A stretch of 64,000 nucleotides of DNA. Origin: Pezicula radicicola. Taxonomy: Eukaryota > Ascomycota > Leotiomycetes > Helotiales > Dermateaceae. The stretch covers positions 6,040 to 70,039 of the forward strand of contig PDUO01000114.1 of assembly GCA_003008705.1 (NCBI GenBank), written 5' to 3'. Shown in pieces: positions 32,965 through 44,427 of this stretch. Numbering within the stretch: the stretch's first letter is position 1; each line of letters begins with the position of its first letter. The position numbers and the translations under genes are program-made. Under the pieces are notes generated by a model. That model did not search any database. It saw only the letters and a program-made list of their open reading frames with translations, and was not told the origin of the DNA.

Positions 32965-33250
32965 ATCCCCCCTCCCTCCTAAATAAACTTTATTCGGTGG
33001 GCTCTATGGGTCGGAACTATGGAGGGTATACTCTGAGTGGTTGAAGCCCCTAAGAAGCCCTTGCCTGCCTTGTTGCATAGGCTAAAATCTAGTCTACTGT
33101 AAAAACTAAGGCGTATATAGAAGGTTCGAGTAGCCTGTCTACCTGCTGACAGGCTACCAAATTACCGGTAGTATCTTCTATTTGTTAAGACTCCCCTGAC
33201 AGCTGGTTCTACCCGCCCACCGAATAACGTTTATTTAAGGGGGTGGATAG
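32965..33250 (-). mobile_element. MITE family B, copy 2
   Basis: Reverse-oriented relative of 30311-30573. Shared words include GTGGTTGAAGCCC, AAGCCCTTGCCTGCC, AAAATCTAGTCT, GAAGGTTCGAGT and TGACAGCTGGTTCTACC. Terminal arms again carry TAAATAAACTTTATTCGGTG and its complement. Copy 2 has a short extra segment near 33108. Confidence 0.8.
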
Positions 33251-33372
33251 TAAAGCTTACTTACTGTATTGAAAAGCTTCTACGGGTGCTTCGGAAGCTT
33301 ATTCGTCGTTCTAGTTTCCCGAGTACGAAGTACGACTGTGAATCCTTCGTCTCTCTGATGTTTTTTAAACTT

Positions 33373-33447
33373 CTATCCCGCCCCCTGAATGAAGCTTATT
33401 TTTTTGGCTTTTGCCACACATAAGCTTCGTTCAGGAGTGGGGGATAG
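33373..33447. repeat. Palindromic hairpin element
   Basis: The arms CCCCTGAATGAAGCTTA and TAAGCTTCGTTCAGGAG (plus flanking CTATCCCG / GGGGGATAG) form a stem of about 25 bp with a T-rich loop of about 23 nt. The arms resemble the ends of MITE family B, so this may be a minimal internally deleted copy. Confidence 0.7.
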
Positions 33448-33683
33448 TACTGTAGTTATCGCTGTCGCAGATGAAGCAATCTATAGTAGTGCAAAAAGAA
33501 TGTACACCCCTCCCCCTGCTAGCCCTCAGACCAACTACGTATTCTAGCCACTGTTTTGATGCTGATTTTTTATCCTAAATCTATCCTCTTTTATATTACA
33601 ACACCAGTTCAATAGCCAAATCACTATACTCACGAAAAGTCTTTTGAGATCTGACCTGTAATCGTTAAACCCCCGGATCCGCG

Positions 33684-34885
33684 ATGATGGCTATTAACGA
33701 TAAAGATCATCTTCACGACGAAGAATGGGATACACTTCTCAACGAGGCGCGTGGTCTAGGAAGAGCCCGAAAGAGCAGACTTCTGCTCTTCTGGCAATAC
33801 GCCGTAATTGGGTTGCTCCTTTCATCGTACCTCCTTCTGCTCTATTCCTACATACGAGACGTGCGCACCGCCCCCGGATTTTGCGTGAATGAATCGGAAG
33901 GCAAGTCTACGGAGTCTGGCAACATCATCGTATACTTACCGGAGGATGCAATGCAGTAAACTACTCGGATGCCTACGAGGCTGCAACACCAATAGCTCTG
34001 GCGGAATTAAAGTCTCTGCTTACGGTAGGAGTCTACGTGTTGATGGTAGACACCTGGCTACCATGGGATAAACACGAGCCTATCGATTATGGCAAGGCAA
34101 TCCAGCAGACCTTCTTCGAAGGGAAGGAGTATCGCGAAAAAATTCGCCCTACAATTTACCCTATTCTGAAAGCAATTAGCGAGCTGGGCCTTGATAATGT
34201 ACCTGATATGATGACATTCTTGCCCGACCCCGAAGACCCCGAGTTCCCGCTCCAGGCCTTTGGTCTACAGCTCCTACTTGATCAGGCACCTCGTTCCCTG
34301 TTGAAAGGTATTAACGTCCGCTGGACCTACGCCTACTTTGGTGAAATTTCGATCAGATACGTGCAGCAGTTGCAAGCACTCCCACCTCATCTGGACCCGC
34401 GTTCTTGGGAGCGCTGGAACGTCTCCGTTGACTATTGGGTCTGGACACGTCTGTACTGGGCGGCGCGAATCGTGCACAACGACAGATGGGCCGAGAAAGC
34501 CATAGCCTTTACAGAAGCTACGCGCGAGTTTGTGGAGCAGAAGTATCAGACACGAGATCCCTATCGTGACCATCCTGAGAAGCGATGGGATCTATATGGA
34601 TTCCCCAAGATGCTGTCCGAAGGTGCACCAAAAAAACCTGGTGTCGCCGAGGGCTTGTTCTGGTTGGCCTGCTTGATGGACGTTCACTACCCTCTTCTGA
34701 AGCGCTATGGTCGTTATCCCTATCAAAATGGTGCCTTCGGAAGGACCCCTACAGCTGATGAGGAAGAATGGTGCAATACGACAGGTTGGAACAAAATGTG
34801 TTGGCCAGAAAGCGCGGAACGCATCAGGGAGGATGTTGAAGCCGGGCGCTGGACCCCTTTAGGAACAGGAGAGCAAATGGGTTAG
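33684..34885 (+). CDS. DUF924-like protein with N-terminal membrane anchor
   Basis: Two exons (33684-33900, 33957-34885) join in frame to 381 aa. The 56-nt intron appears to use a GC donor (GCAAGT..CAG); the only GT alternative nearby gives a 27-nt intron. Residues about 35-58 form a membrane helix (FWQYAVIGLLLSSYLLLLYS). The lumenal part contains the DUF924-type core FGLQLLLDQAPRSLLKG, later YPLLKRYGRYPYQNGAFGR, which matches the family pattern DQxPR..G and RYP..N..LGR. DUF924 proteins are usually small soluble proteins of unknown biochemistry, so a membrane anchor pointing to the secretory lumen is unusual. Its place at the right end of the RiPP cluster, with the same anchor-plus-lumenal-domain layout as its neighbours, suggests a role in the same pathway. 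Confidence 0.8.
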
Positions 34886-36545
34886 AGAAGGTATATCTTA
34901 TGCGCTATGGTAATGTTTTGGTAATTCGAACAGTGACCGCATTGGGCTATCGATCTCGTCACTTGAATCATGAGTGCTACTTTTTAGTATATTATAGCAA
35001 AGGAAAGTTTGTTGCCGAAGTCTACCTTTATTAAGTCCTACATGCGAGAACACGAATATAGAAGTGATTGCCTATTAAAGCTCGGCACTACTTGACTTGC
35101 CTATACTATAGGGGTCTACCTAGAAGTACTACAAGCTATCGATAGCGGCTTACTTTCTGTATAATAGATCTTTTGGTAGCTATTATTATACTAGTCTATA
35201 CCTTTCTTAGTTGTTATTCCCTTAGTTAAGTAATAGAATAGTATATAGTAGAGAATTATTAGTAGGGTTCTTTATTTACTTTAATTTCTATTTACTTTAT
35301 TATTCTAAGTTCCTTTTAATATACTCTTATACTCTTATAGTATTTAAAATAATTAATTATAATATTATAAATTAAGTATTAAAGATAAAGGACCCTTATA
35401 ACTCTATATAGAATAAATTATTTTTATTATAGAGTATATTAATTTTATATTATTAATATATTTAATACTATAAGGTCTAAAACATAGTCTAAAACAATTA
35501 TATAAGGGTTACCTAATTGTTAGACTAACGTTAGAATTAATAATTTAAAGGTTTACTTAGGTAAGACCTACTTATTAACAAGGAATAATCCGGCCGGGGG
35601 GGCTCTATACTAGTTCCCTCTAGTACAAGCGTATGTCCTATTAGGAACGTTTAGGCCGCTTGTGTAGAGCGGTTGGCGAAAAGGCGCCACGAGCGAAGTC
35701 CCCGAGATTCTTAAGCTGAAGCATCGGGTGGGGAGCTTTGTAGGAAGAGATAATGAAATTACAACGTCGACTTGCCTGGAGACAGTCGATTAACTTCACA
35801 CAGTCTTTCTCGATCTAGGGACGATGACTATCAAATGTTCTTCGCTAGTAATTCTATTCACGTGGCCCACTGCCATGGGTCCATCATTCTTCTCCCTACT
35901 CACTGTTAATCATCTGGTGGCTCTTGTCATTCTCGGACATTTTGCTGCTTTGTTTTATAATGAGCGCAACACATGGTGGTTGACTCGTTGTTACGAGCGG
36001 ATCATTAAGTCACTTGAGGTTATTCTCCCTCCTGAATACTTGGATTGGCTGTTGTGACCTAAACAGATATGTAACATGGTTGATTGTGGGTAACTGTAAG
36101 GAATACACAAGATAGAGCTCTGTTATTGGTGTCAAATGGAGCGACGGTGCAGGGAGGAAGGGGTGTATATGTATTGAACTACGACTTTGTGGAAATTGTA
36201 TATGCATATAATGAGTGAATTGTGAGTACTTGGCCTCTGAATACGAGGTTAAGTAGTAGGCTATATATACTAAATAAGTGGCATCGAATTCATCCCGAAT
36301 ATTATATAAAATAGGTGATTTGTAATGTATAAGGGTTATGTAGCCTTAGTTACAGATTAGGGCTAATTAATGCAGATCTTATAAATTAGAAAGGATCGAA
36401 AATAAAGCTAATATAAGGATATACCCTATGCGATAGCACGTAATTTATGGGCAACAATATGGTATCGTTGGTATTGTTTTAGATACGTTCTTCAAATTTC
36501 CGGCGGACTTTCCAAATTTGGACATGTAGTTTCTGTTATTACACC
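34886..36545. other. AT-rich island at right border of the RiPP cluster
   Basis: An A+T-rich tract (about 35160-35580) follows the DUF924-like gene. A short open frame (35824-36057, plus) reads as a hydrophobic segment followed by YERIIKSLEVILPPEYLDWL; I do not recognise it and give it little weight. The region between 36060 and 36545 shows no gene. Confidence 0.5.
35824..36057 (+). CDS. Hypothetical small hydrophobic protein, doubtful
   Basis: Frame of 77 aa with a plausible membrane segment (LTVNHLVALVILGHFAALFY) and a charged tail ending LPPEYLDWLL. I recognise no family. It could be a real short protein, a remnant, or chance; an ATG close to an AT-island border is the only context. Confidence 0.2.
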   Translation: MTIKCSSLVILFTWPTAMGPSFFSLLTVNHLVALVILGHFAALFYNERNTWWLTRCYERIIKSLEVILPPEYLDWLL

Positions 36546-39344
36546 CTATTTCTTCCTTTCAAATCCATCGATGACAATTTTCACGAATTCAGGATCCCAG
36601 CCTCCCTTCTGGCTGTTCGAATTTTGCTCCCGCTGACGTGCCATATACGAACCATAAACCTGCCTTGCGAGCATAATATTCTTCTGCGCAGGCGAAAGTG
36701 AAGCAGTATTCATCGATTTGTACATTCCCAGCGCAGGATATGCCAGAAGACCGAACATGGCTGTGGTAAAGATCAGTCTAGACCTGACTAGGAAAGAAAA
36801 TAAAGGGCTGGTTGAGGCCGAGAAAGATTTACTAACCAGCGCCGGGCTTCGCAAACAGACCTACACTACCTTTGGCAAAGCCTTTTGAAAATCCCCACAA
36901 GCCCTCTTCTTTGGCCCCCTTATATGGCTGCGTAACAACTCCAGAAATGCCATCCATAAAGCCGTGTCCAAAGTTCTATACAAGAATAAACTGATTAGAA
37001 CGAATCCCTAAAACTTGACGAACTCAAATTAACGTACCTTCCCAGCAACAACACTACCGCTTTTAATATCTTCCACAGGACCATAATCTTTGACCTTCTC
37101 CCCGTACAATTTTGGCAAGTTGTGCAAACCCTCTGTCATGGCTAATGGGACATCCACAAGAGTGGCTTTTATAACATTCCCGCTCATCTTTCCGAACCCT
37201 TTTCCGGCGGCGATTCCTGCGGCGCTGTTCTTGTTACCGTTGCTGCTGCGATAGGCACTGACCGGACCTGTGAAGACTTCGCCAAGTCCCATTGTGAAAT
37301 CTACCATTGTACCGAGGAGGGTGGACGAGGTGGCTGTGAGGGGATCCCATCGCTCATTGTTAATTTGAATTGGCTTGGATTGATACCTGGACATCGTAGC
37401 TCGTTAGCGATGGAAAATCTCAAAACTCTCGCCTTCGACGACTCACAAACTAAGATATTTGACATCAAGTTTCTTCTGCTCTATCAGAATAAATGCCGCT
37501 TTATCTGATATCTTAAGATATTTCTTGGACTTCTTGTAGATCCAAACTGCTGCTTCGTCGGGTACCAAGTCGCAAGTCATAGCTTCTACCGGTAAGTTAT
37601 TTTCGAAAGACTGCACTGTAGTTTTCACACCGCTTTCCATTTGCATCTTTCGAGATATCTCTGCTGCAGAATTCAGAGCTTGTGGTGTTAGACAAAACTG
37701 TATGGCTTTTGTGAGGTTGTCTGTGTTTAGTGACTTGTTGTGAATAGGCTGTGGACCCGCGCCGGCTGCTGCTATCATTTGGCCCCAGAATGGTTGACTT
37801 TCGAAGTTAGCTACTTGCTTGAAAAGGTTTCGAATACGTACTCGCCAAAGAAAGGAACGATTGTAGTAGGTCGACCATTAAAGAGACCACAAGCCGTTGT
37901 GCCAGCCCCACCATGATGGACGACGCATGATACATGCTTGAAAAGCCATTCTAGTGGTAAAATTAGCTAATATTCTTCAGAGGCTCAACAGCGAGGAGCA
38001 TATGTACCATGTGGGAAGTCATTTAAGAACAACACATTTGGATCACTCTGACCAATACCAAGTTTACTCCATCCCCGCGAGATGATGGCCCTTACTCCGC
38101 ATGCACGAACAGCGTCGAGTAAGATATTCGTCATCTTTGCTGCATCATCCATGACGATACTTCCAAAGCCAATGTACACTGGTGGTGGACCCCCTTTCAA
38201 GAACGCATCGAGCTCTGGGTAAGGTGCGTAATTTGGCTCCTCACAGAAGAAGAAACCGCACACGTCTGATGGGAATTAGTACCGCCATGCGAAGTTGATT
38301 AGATGACTTTGAGAGACGTTTGCATACCAATATAGGAAGGCTAATCCGATGGTTTGGCAACAAATGCTGGAGACCAGCAGTAAGTGAATGGCACTTTCAG
38401 ATACTCAGCAACCCCAGCCCCTATCATGGCAGGCATCGCTTGGAGACTTAGCGACTTCTTTCGCAAGAAGTTTATGATATCGGACAAGCTATTCTTGGTC
38501 AGCCAATATGTTATACTCTTGCCTCTCTCTCTCAGGGTGCCTTACCCTTGCCAAGTCATTAGTTCAACTAATCCATACGATAAGTAATTCATGGTATGCG
38601 GGTCCGCATCTGATTGTTCAATGTTTGCAAGAGGATGAGGAAATGCTCTTGTAGGACTCCATGGCATAGTAAACATGAGATGGAGCGGTACTCCTAAGGC
38701 TTGCGCGCAATGTACATGGGCAAAGCTCGGTGGATTGGCAATAATGGCCTCCGCAACGAACGGGGTATTTGTCTCCGGATCAGGCTCTATACACGACCTC
38801 CAACAGCCCTCAAGCATTTCGAGTATCATTTTGCGCTTCCGGGAAATTTCGCCTGCTAGGACAGTTTCAAATTTTGGGATAATTCCCGGATTTTTAACCA
38901 TGTACTAAATCCCAACCATAATTTAGATTCAAAGTACTGTACCAGATCCGGAACAACAGCACACTTACTGCCATGAGTGAAGATGGATCGCCACCAATAG
39001 GGAAAAACTCCAGCTCTGATTCTCTAACAAAGTCTTTGAAAACATCGTGCGTCGCGATTCGAATTCGATGTCCTTTTGACCGCAGCTCGCTTCCCAGAGC
39101 CAAGAAGGGCTGAACATCGCCTGAGTGGCTTAGCTATGTAGCATGAATGCTTTTAACGGGATCACCAACCTCTGCTTCCAACGATTTGAATAACAATGTT
39201 CAAACGCGGAGACTTTGAAGTAATTGGGCTGATTGAATGAACTTCCTGCAGCGGAATCGGAGGCAGAGAATTTGATACCGTTGCGGAGGCGTGGATCTCG
39301 ATTGCAAGTCTTCTATCATCTAAGGATCTCAATTGACTGTGCTT
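36546..39344 (-). pseudogene. Family 28 (sterol 3-beta-glucosyltransferase-like) glycosyltransferase with a nonsense codon
   Basis: UDP-glucose-dependent transferase of the fungal sterol glucosyltransferase type. In order on the minus strand: [20 protein letters not shown] (split by an intron near 39130), [20 protein letters not shown] (38690), YIGFGSIVMDD (38170), the donor-sugar motif VVHHGGAGTTACGLFNGRPT (37900), then a long C-terminal extension ending KIVIDGFERKK (36546). The exon that reads AFVAKPSD..PSYI contains TAG at 38341-38343 where the family has Trp in a DWP motif (TGG to TAG). No alternative splice removes it. I also find no in-frame ATG upstream of the first recognisable exon, which runs into the start of the GH78 gene. 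Both features suggest decay. Confidence 0.75.
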
Positions 39345-39427
39345 ATAGTAACTCAGTCTTGGGATTGTAAAAGCTTACCTTGGGCAATTACAGATGTATG
39401 AACCTGTTGACCGGTCCCTTTTAGCTC

Positions 39428-42085
39428 ATGGCAAGGTCAATTAGCACTAATGTGGCTGACATTAATATGCGACAGCTTGGCAAAAGAGATACGTCTACGG
39501 GAGTAGTTGGAAGTTTTTGTGGAGAAATAATCACTTTGCAATCAGATGGCAGGGAGCCTGGCATTGTCATCATTGACCATGGTGTGGATGTAGGAGGTCT
39601 GCCTACTTTTCAGATTGCTTCCTGCTCTGGAGATACGTCCATCTTTGAGGTGACATATAGCGAGACTCGTGCACTATTAGACAACTACATGGTACGTTCA
39701 CCATTATATCTGTGGCTCTACTTGTAGAAAAGAATACTCTCTATTTCTGGTGTTTTCAACGCATACCGCTAACATAAAAAATTTAGGGTGACGGTCCTCT
39801 GCCCTTAGCAGCATCGTTAGACACCTACAGAGTAAATCGGTATAATATTACCGAAAATTCTACACATACCAATCGTCTGATTCAGGGAGGAGAACGCTAC
39901 CAGAAGCTCAATATTTCTACAGCCGGAGAGTTGGTTCTAAAAAATGTCGGCGTAATCTTGACGACATCCTCAACCTCGATAAATCAGCTGCCTGGATCTT
40001 TCCAATGCTCAAACGACCAGCTCAATCAGATCTGGAAGACTGGGGCGCGAACAATCCAACAAACGGAAATAGCAGCAAGAACCATACCGAATTTTTATCA
40101 GGTCTCGGACCATGGTCTCTTTGCGGAGAGTCAAGCGCCACAGCCATATTCAAGTGATATTGCTTTCAGCTTGATGCAGTATCAGCTCAACTTCTCTGTA
40201 ATGCCAATTGTGGGAGGGTTTGGCTATACAGTGCTCAGTGACACACTTGTCTCGGGCATCTACATCTTCGTCAACGGGGCAAACTCTTCAATTTCGGCCA
40301 ATGTTGGGAGTACAGAGAGGGACTCCGCGGCTTTGGCGTCTGCTACCTTGGACCCACCTCTCACCCTCAGCGAGTGGCATGAAGTCTCCACGATAGTCAA
40401 TACCACGGAAATTCATATCAGCATTGACGGAAAATCCGTTATGGACTTGACGCAGACTTCAGTCTTCACCGGATCCTTCGGACTTGGAGCATCTTTCGGG
40501 CAATCAGCATACTTTCAAAATGTCAGCTTAAAGAGCCTAGACGGGCAGCCGATCTACACATCAAGTCTGACTCAACAGTTAGTACTGGCTGACTTTCTTG
40601 CGGGTACAAATGATGATCCCGTAAGTGTCGATGGCGCTAGAAGGGACGAATTGTGTACGGAGGTAAAACTTTTGATCTAGACAAATTCCTCGACACTGAC
40701 AGTACCCAGGTGACCTTGACATTACCATTGGGCCTACATTCGCATCCACTTTCGGCAGTGAATACATGAACGGGAGCTTGAATTTGTTGGGTGCTTCTCA
40801 GCTTCTTCCTGGTTTTTTTGTTCCTAACGCAAAGATTCAGCAAGCCCCTCGCACCTCAGTGATTCAGGCAAATCAAACTGGCCTCATTGGCTACTCTTTT
40901 AATCTGCTCACAGCTATGGCTGACTTCTATCTCATGACAGGCGACGTCAAATTCGCTAACCGCTGGACGCCAGCAATTGTTGAAATGCTAAATTGGGCAG
41001 ATTCACAGATCAACTCGTTAGGCCTTTTCAACATCTCTGACGTGAGTCTTGGTGGTGACTGGGACTTTTATGATCCAGCACAATCTGGCGCAGTTGCAAA
41101 ATTCAATGTGCTGTATGCATTTGCCCTTCAGCAGGTCCAACCTATTCTCGATGCTTCAAATGTCAGCACTCAGGTATATACCAAACGGCTTACGGCACTC
41201 AAGGCGGCAATTAACACCAATCTCTGGAGTCCTGTGCTGAATGCGTACCAGCTGTCGGACTCGGTCAATGATATGCTTGCTCAGGACGCAAACGCGGTTG
41301 CGATATTAGCAAATTTGCCGCAAGGCAACTTCACCGCTTCCACTATCCTATCGACAATGGCGAAGGAACTCTTTGTGCCTACTGGCGCCCTACCCTTCTC
41401 CAATGCCAGCACCACGCATGGTTTTGCTAAGAATATTAGTCCTTATTCTTCTGGGTATCATTTGCGAGCTGCCTTTGCGGCTCGTGATGGTGAGAGTGTA
41501 AAGTATCTACTTTCCACTATGTGGGCTTCGATGGCCAACCCCTCGAATGCCAACTACTCCGGCTGCTTCTGGGAGACACTGTCTATAACAGGGGAGCCTG
41601 GCCTAGGGGACTCTACATCATTGTGCCATGCTTGGGCATCCGCTCCTACCGGCGAACTAAGTAGGAATGTCCTTGGCATCCAAGCTGTCACGCCTGGATT
41701 TGCACAATGGACAATTGTACCCCAGACACTGGGGCTGGATTGGGCAAACGGTACGCACCTAACCCCTTATGGAGATTTGGTTGTCTCGTGGGCGTTTGAT
41801 GGCGTAGGAAGGCTTGGTATGAATGTTACTAGTCCGGACGGGACGAACGGAACGGTAAACCTCCCTTCGCCGATGCGCCTAAGCTCTGGAAATACAACAT
41901 TGGTAATGAATCGGAAGGTGATCTCCGGCTCGAGCTTCGCTGTGGTGGGCGGCGAAGCATTCAACTTGGTTCAACTTGATTCAAAATCTGATTATAGCAA
42001 TGACGCTGCTAGGGTTTCATCTCTCTTTTGTTCTTGCCTTCGGTCTTCTTTCTTTTGGTATTGTAACAAGGGGCTTGGATTCTAG
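39428..42085 (+). pseudogene. GH78 alpha-L-rhamnosidase-like gene with a frameshift at the active-site motif
   Basis: Long secreted-type glycoside hydrolase that would release rhamnose from plant glycosides. Segments run from 39428 (GDTSIFEVTYSETRALLDNY), through an intron (about 39692-39786), to YQVSDHGLF and a laminin-G-like insert (SISANVGSTERDSAA). The catalytic (alpha/alpha)6 barrel follows (GSLNLLGASQLLPGFFVPNA ... YSGCFWETLSITGEPGLGD ... LCHAWASAPTGELS). Directly in the conserved GARRDR motif (about 40640-40655) one base is missing. The upstream frame ends at 40678-40680, while the correct continuation RIVYGGDLDI is in another frame and crosses an intron (40663-40709). No signal peptide is visible at the 39428 start, so the N-terminus may also be lost. 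A sequencing error is the main alternative. Confidence 0.8.
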
Positions 42086-43812
42086 AGGCTTTGGATATCT
42101 GCGAACAGAGCAGGGAGGCTTGTATACTTCTCTGCATCTGCTCATGATGTTTTTTGTTTTGGCTGTAGGATTCTACGAGTACTTGTTGTTTCTTTATCAA
42201 GGACTGTTTGTAAGGCATCCCAGAGTCCCTATCTACTCACATTACAAGATGTTGACTCGAACAATGTGGATACATCCGATGCTTCAGCCTTATTAAGGGT
42301 CGTGTATTTGGAGACGGTATGTACTTGAAGTGCAGTTCCATTCCTCGATGCTCACTCGTAGGGCTATAACTTTCTGGGCCTTTTCTATGCCCGTATCGAT
42401 GATATTTTCCTCTGTTGCGAAAGCTATTAAACCAATCGACGCACAATATAGCTTGCGCGCGATTGAACTGAAATATCAGAGTGTTGCACTGCTGCTTCAA
42501 GCGGTGAACTCCATCTTCTAATGCGACGACGCAGCCTTCCATGCCATCGACCGACCTTAATTCCTCGATGGTCCATTCAAGTGGTTAGATCTCCATCTCT
42601 AAACATATTTCTCGCATGTGATCCTTCAGCAGGCTTCGGCCTAGAATTTCTGATATTGTAGGGCTGGTCCGAACCACCCTTTGGTAAAAGCAGTAAAGTC
42701 AATGTTAGAAGACCTTTATTGTTACTAGGTGTTTAATGACGATGATCGCACTATTATAAAATTTGCTAATTATACAAAGAACGGATACATAAAAGTTGGA
42801 CAGTACGTTGCAAAGAGATGAGATAAGGTAGAGCTAAAAATATCGCAATGGCAGGCTAACACCTCAGGAAGAAGATGTGGAGCCAAATTCCTAAGGTTAT
42901 CCCACCCGGGCCTTCGGCTCAAGGATTCCAATGCCCTTATACTGCTATTCGTAGCATATTTTTAGATTACAACCTTGTAATAGTATCACTAACTATCCTC
43001 CTTAGAAGCACAGAGAAATCTTCCGGCTAGTCCGCTTTATTGCGGGCATCAACGAAGAACTAGGAGTCAAAAATTCATCCCTATCTTCTAGATTAAATTT
43101 AACTCTGCTAAGCCTAGATTACAGGTGGAACAAGATGTGCGACTCAGAATACTCCAGCGGTAGTGAAGACAGGCAACTCTCAACACGTGATGGAATCTTC
43201 TATTCCGTCTTAATTTCACCTTTTCAGCCTTTGGCCTTTCCTTTCCGATCTTCTTACCGCAACCTACATTATCCTACACCGTCAAGCCCATCAAGATGGC
43301 GCCAGATTACGTGTACTACTATGACTTACACTAGGAGAAGATAGCGAGCGAACTGAATAAACGAAGTCCAGGATATCAAGCCAACTTCCAAAGGCCGAAG
43401 AAGGAAATGGTCCGAATGATACGGGTCGAGTACCCGCGTAAAACGAATGCGTGGCAGCGATAGATGCTTCAAAAGGAGCTTTGGAACTGGCTTTGTTAGT
43501 TATAAGTTTCTCTTATCGGTCGTATTTAGGGCCTTGCTTACTGTGAGAAATAAAGTTGCTCCTGAACCATACTGTTGATTAAAAGGAGTGATATTGGCTA
43601 ATTGGTTGTATGCTGATTGCCTATTTTCCTGGGGAATATAAAACCTATATATACATCAATTCAGTGCTATAGAAAGCACTAGAATTGCAGCAAAAATGAG
43701 TGTAATTACAATATAAAGAGGCTGATTTAATAATGAAAAGAGAGAGCCTGGAGGAATAAGGTTAATAGATCCTAAAGCAATAGAACAATAAGGAGCTTAA
43801 TTGTCCCTACAC
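42086..43812. other. Intergenic region, no supported gene
   Basis: About 1.7 kb of average composition. A frame at 43135-43344 (plus, 69 aa) is Ser/Arg-rich with no motif. I see no repeat, transposon or RNA gene. Confidence 0.45.
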
Positions 43813-44427
43813 TTACATTTCCTGTGCTTTTAAAAAAGCTGCTTTAACTAGATTCGCCGGCGCAAGCACAATATCTGTCTGTATCCCTGGATGCCCATCA
43901 CGTCTATATTCAACCTTCGGATACTGCTGCAAAATCCTCATAATTGTATACGCCATCTCCATCACCGCGTACTGCCAGGTCTTGGGGGTCCAATGCTCCC
44001 ACCTTTCTTAACCAGACATTAACATCGGGTTTGTCTTATACGATCTAGCAAGTCATTGTGATAGTAATATAGTATTATAGCAATTTGAATTTCGTTCTGA
44101 TATGACTTTAATAAAGTACATGCTTCAAGCGCTCTATCTCCTTCCAAAAAGGACTCTCTGGATCTCCAGCCTGGACACTGAGATCCAATGAAAATTATCC
44201 CGAGCACGATAACAGGAGTCTCGTGAACTTATCTTTCTTTCTCTGTTGTACCTCTGGATTTTCAATCTTTCTACCCTCGTTAGGAGCGGCAATCCAAATA
44301 ACACTCGCAGGTCTTGCCACAAAGCCAGCAGCAGCAGCAGAGAGTGGTCAAACTGGGAAGTTTTAGTGTTAGTTATGCATTTATGGATGAAGGACGAATT
44401 GGGGAGAAATACCAAGTGGTTAAGCAC
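43813..44427 (-). pseudogene. Cytochrome P450 remnant, probable
   Basis: The C-terminal piece on the minus strand (about 43995-43813) reads WQYAVMEMAYTIMRILQQY, then VLAPANLVKAAFLKAQEM. It fits the end of a fungal P450 after the haem loop (usual pattern: Q.AL.E..Y...R.LQ.Y, then L..AP..GV). The haem Cys motif itself is not recognisable. A second piece (44427-44330) reads SSFIHKCITNTK and LLLLLALWQDLRVLFG, resembling the FLHE..K.T..P / LLAGRDTTA region of the I-helix. The pieces are in the right order but the intervening ExxR segment is missing or unreadable. I call it a relic with moderate doubt. Confidence 0.45.

Larger units (their letters stand above)
32339..33683. other. Intergenic region with MITE family B copy and hairpin
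   Basis: No gene seen. An AT-rich tract (32520-32680) is followed by a partly palindromic stretch around CAGACACA/TGTCTGTG words (32692-32775). Then come MITE family B copy 2 (32965-33250) and a 75-nt hairpin (33373-33447). The last 200 nt probably contain the promoter of the DUF924-like gene. Confidence 0.55.

Noticed and set aside
43135..43344. 69-aa Ser-rich frame
   Set aside because: No family features, no signal peptide, and composition like random non-coding DNA.
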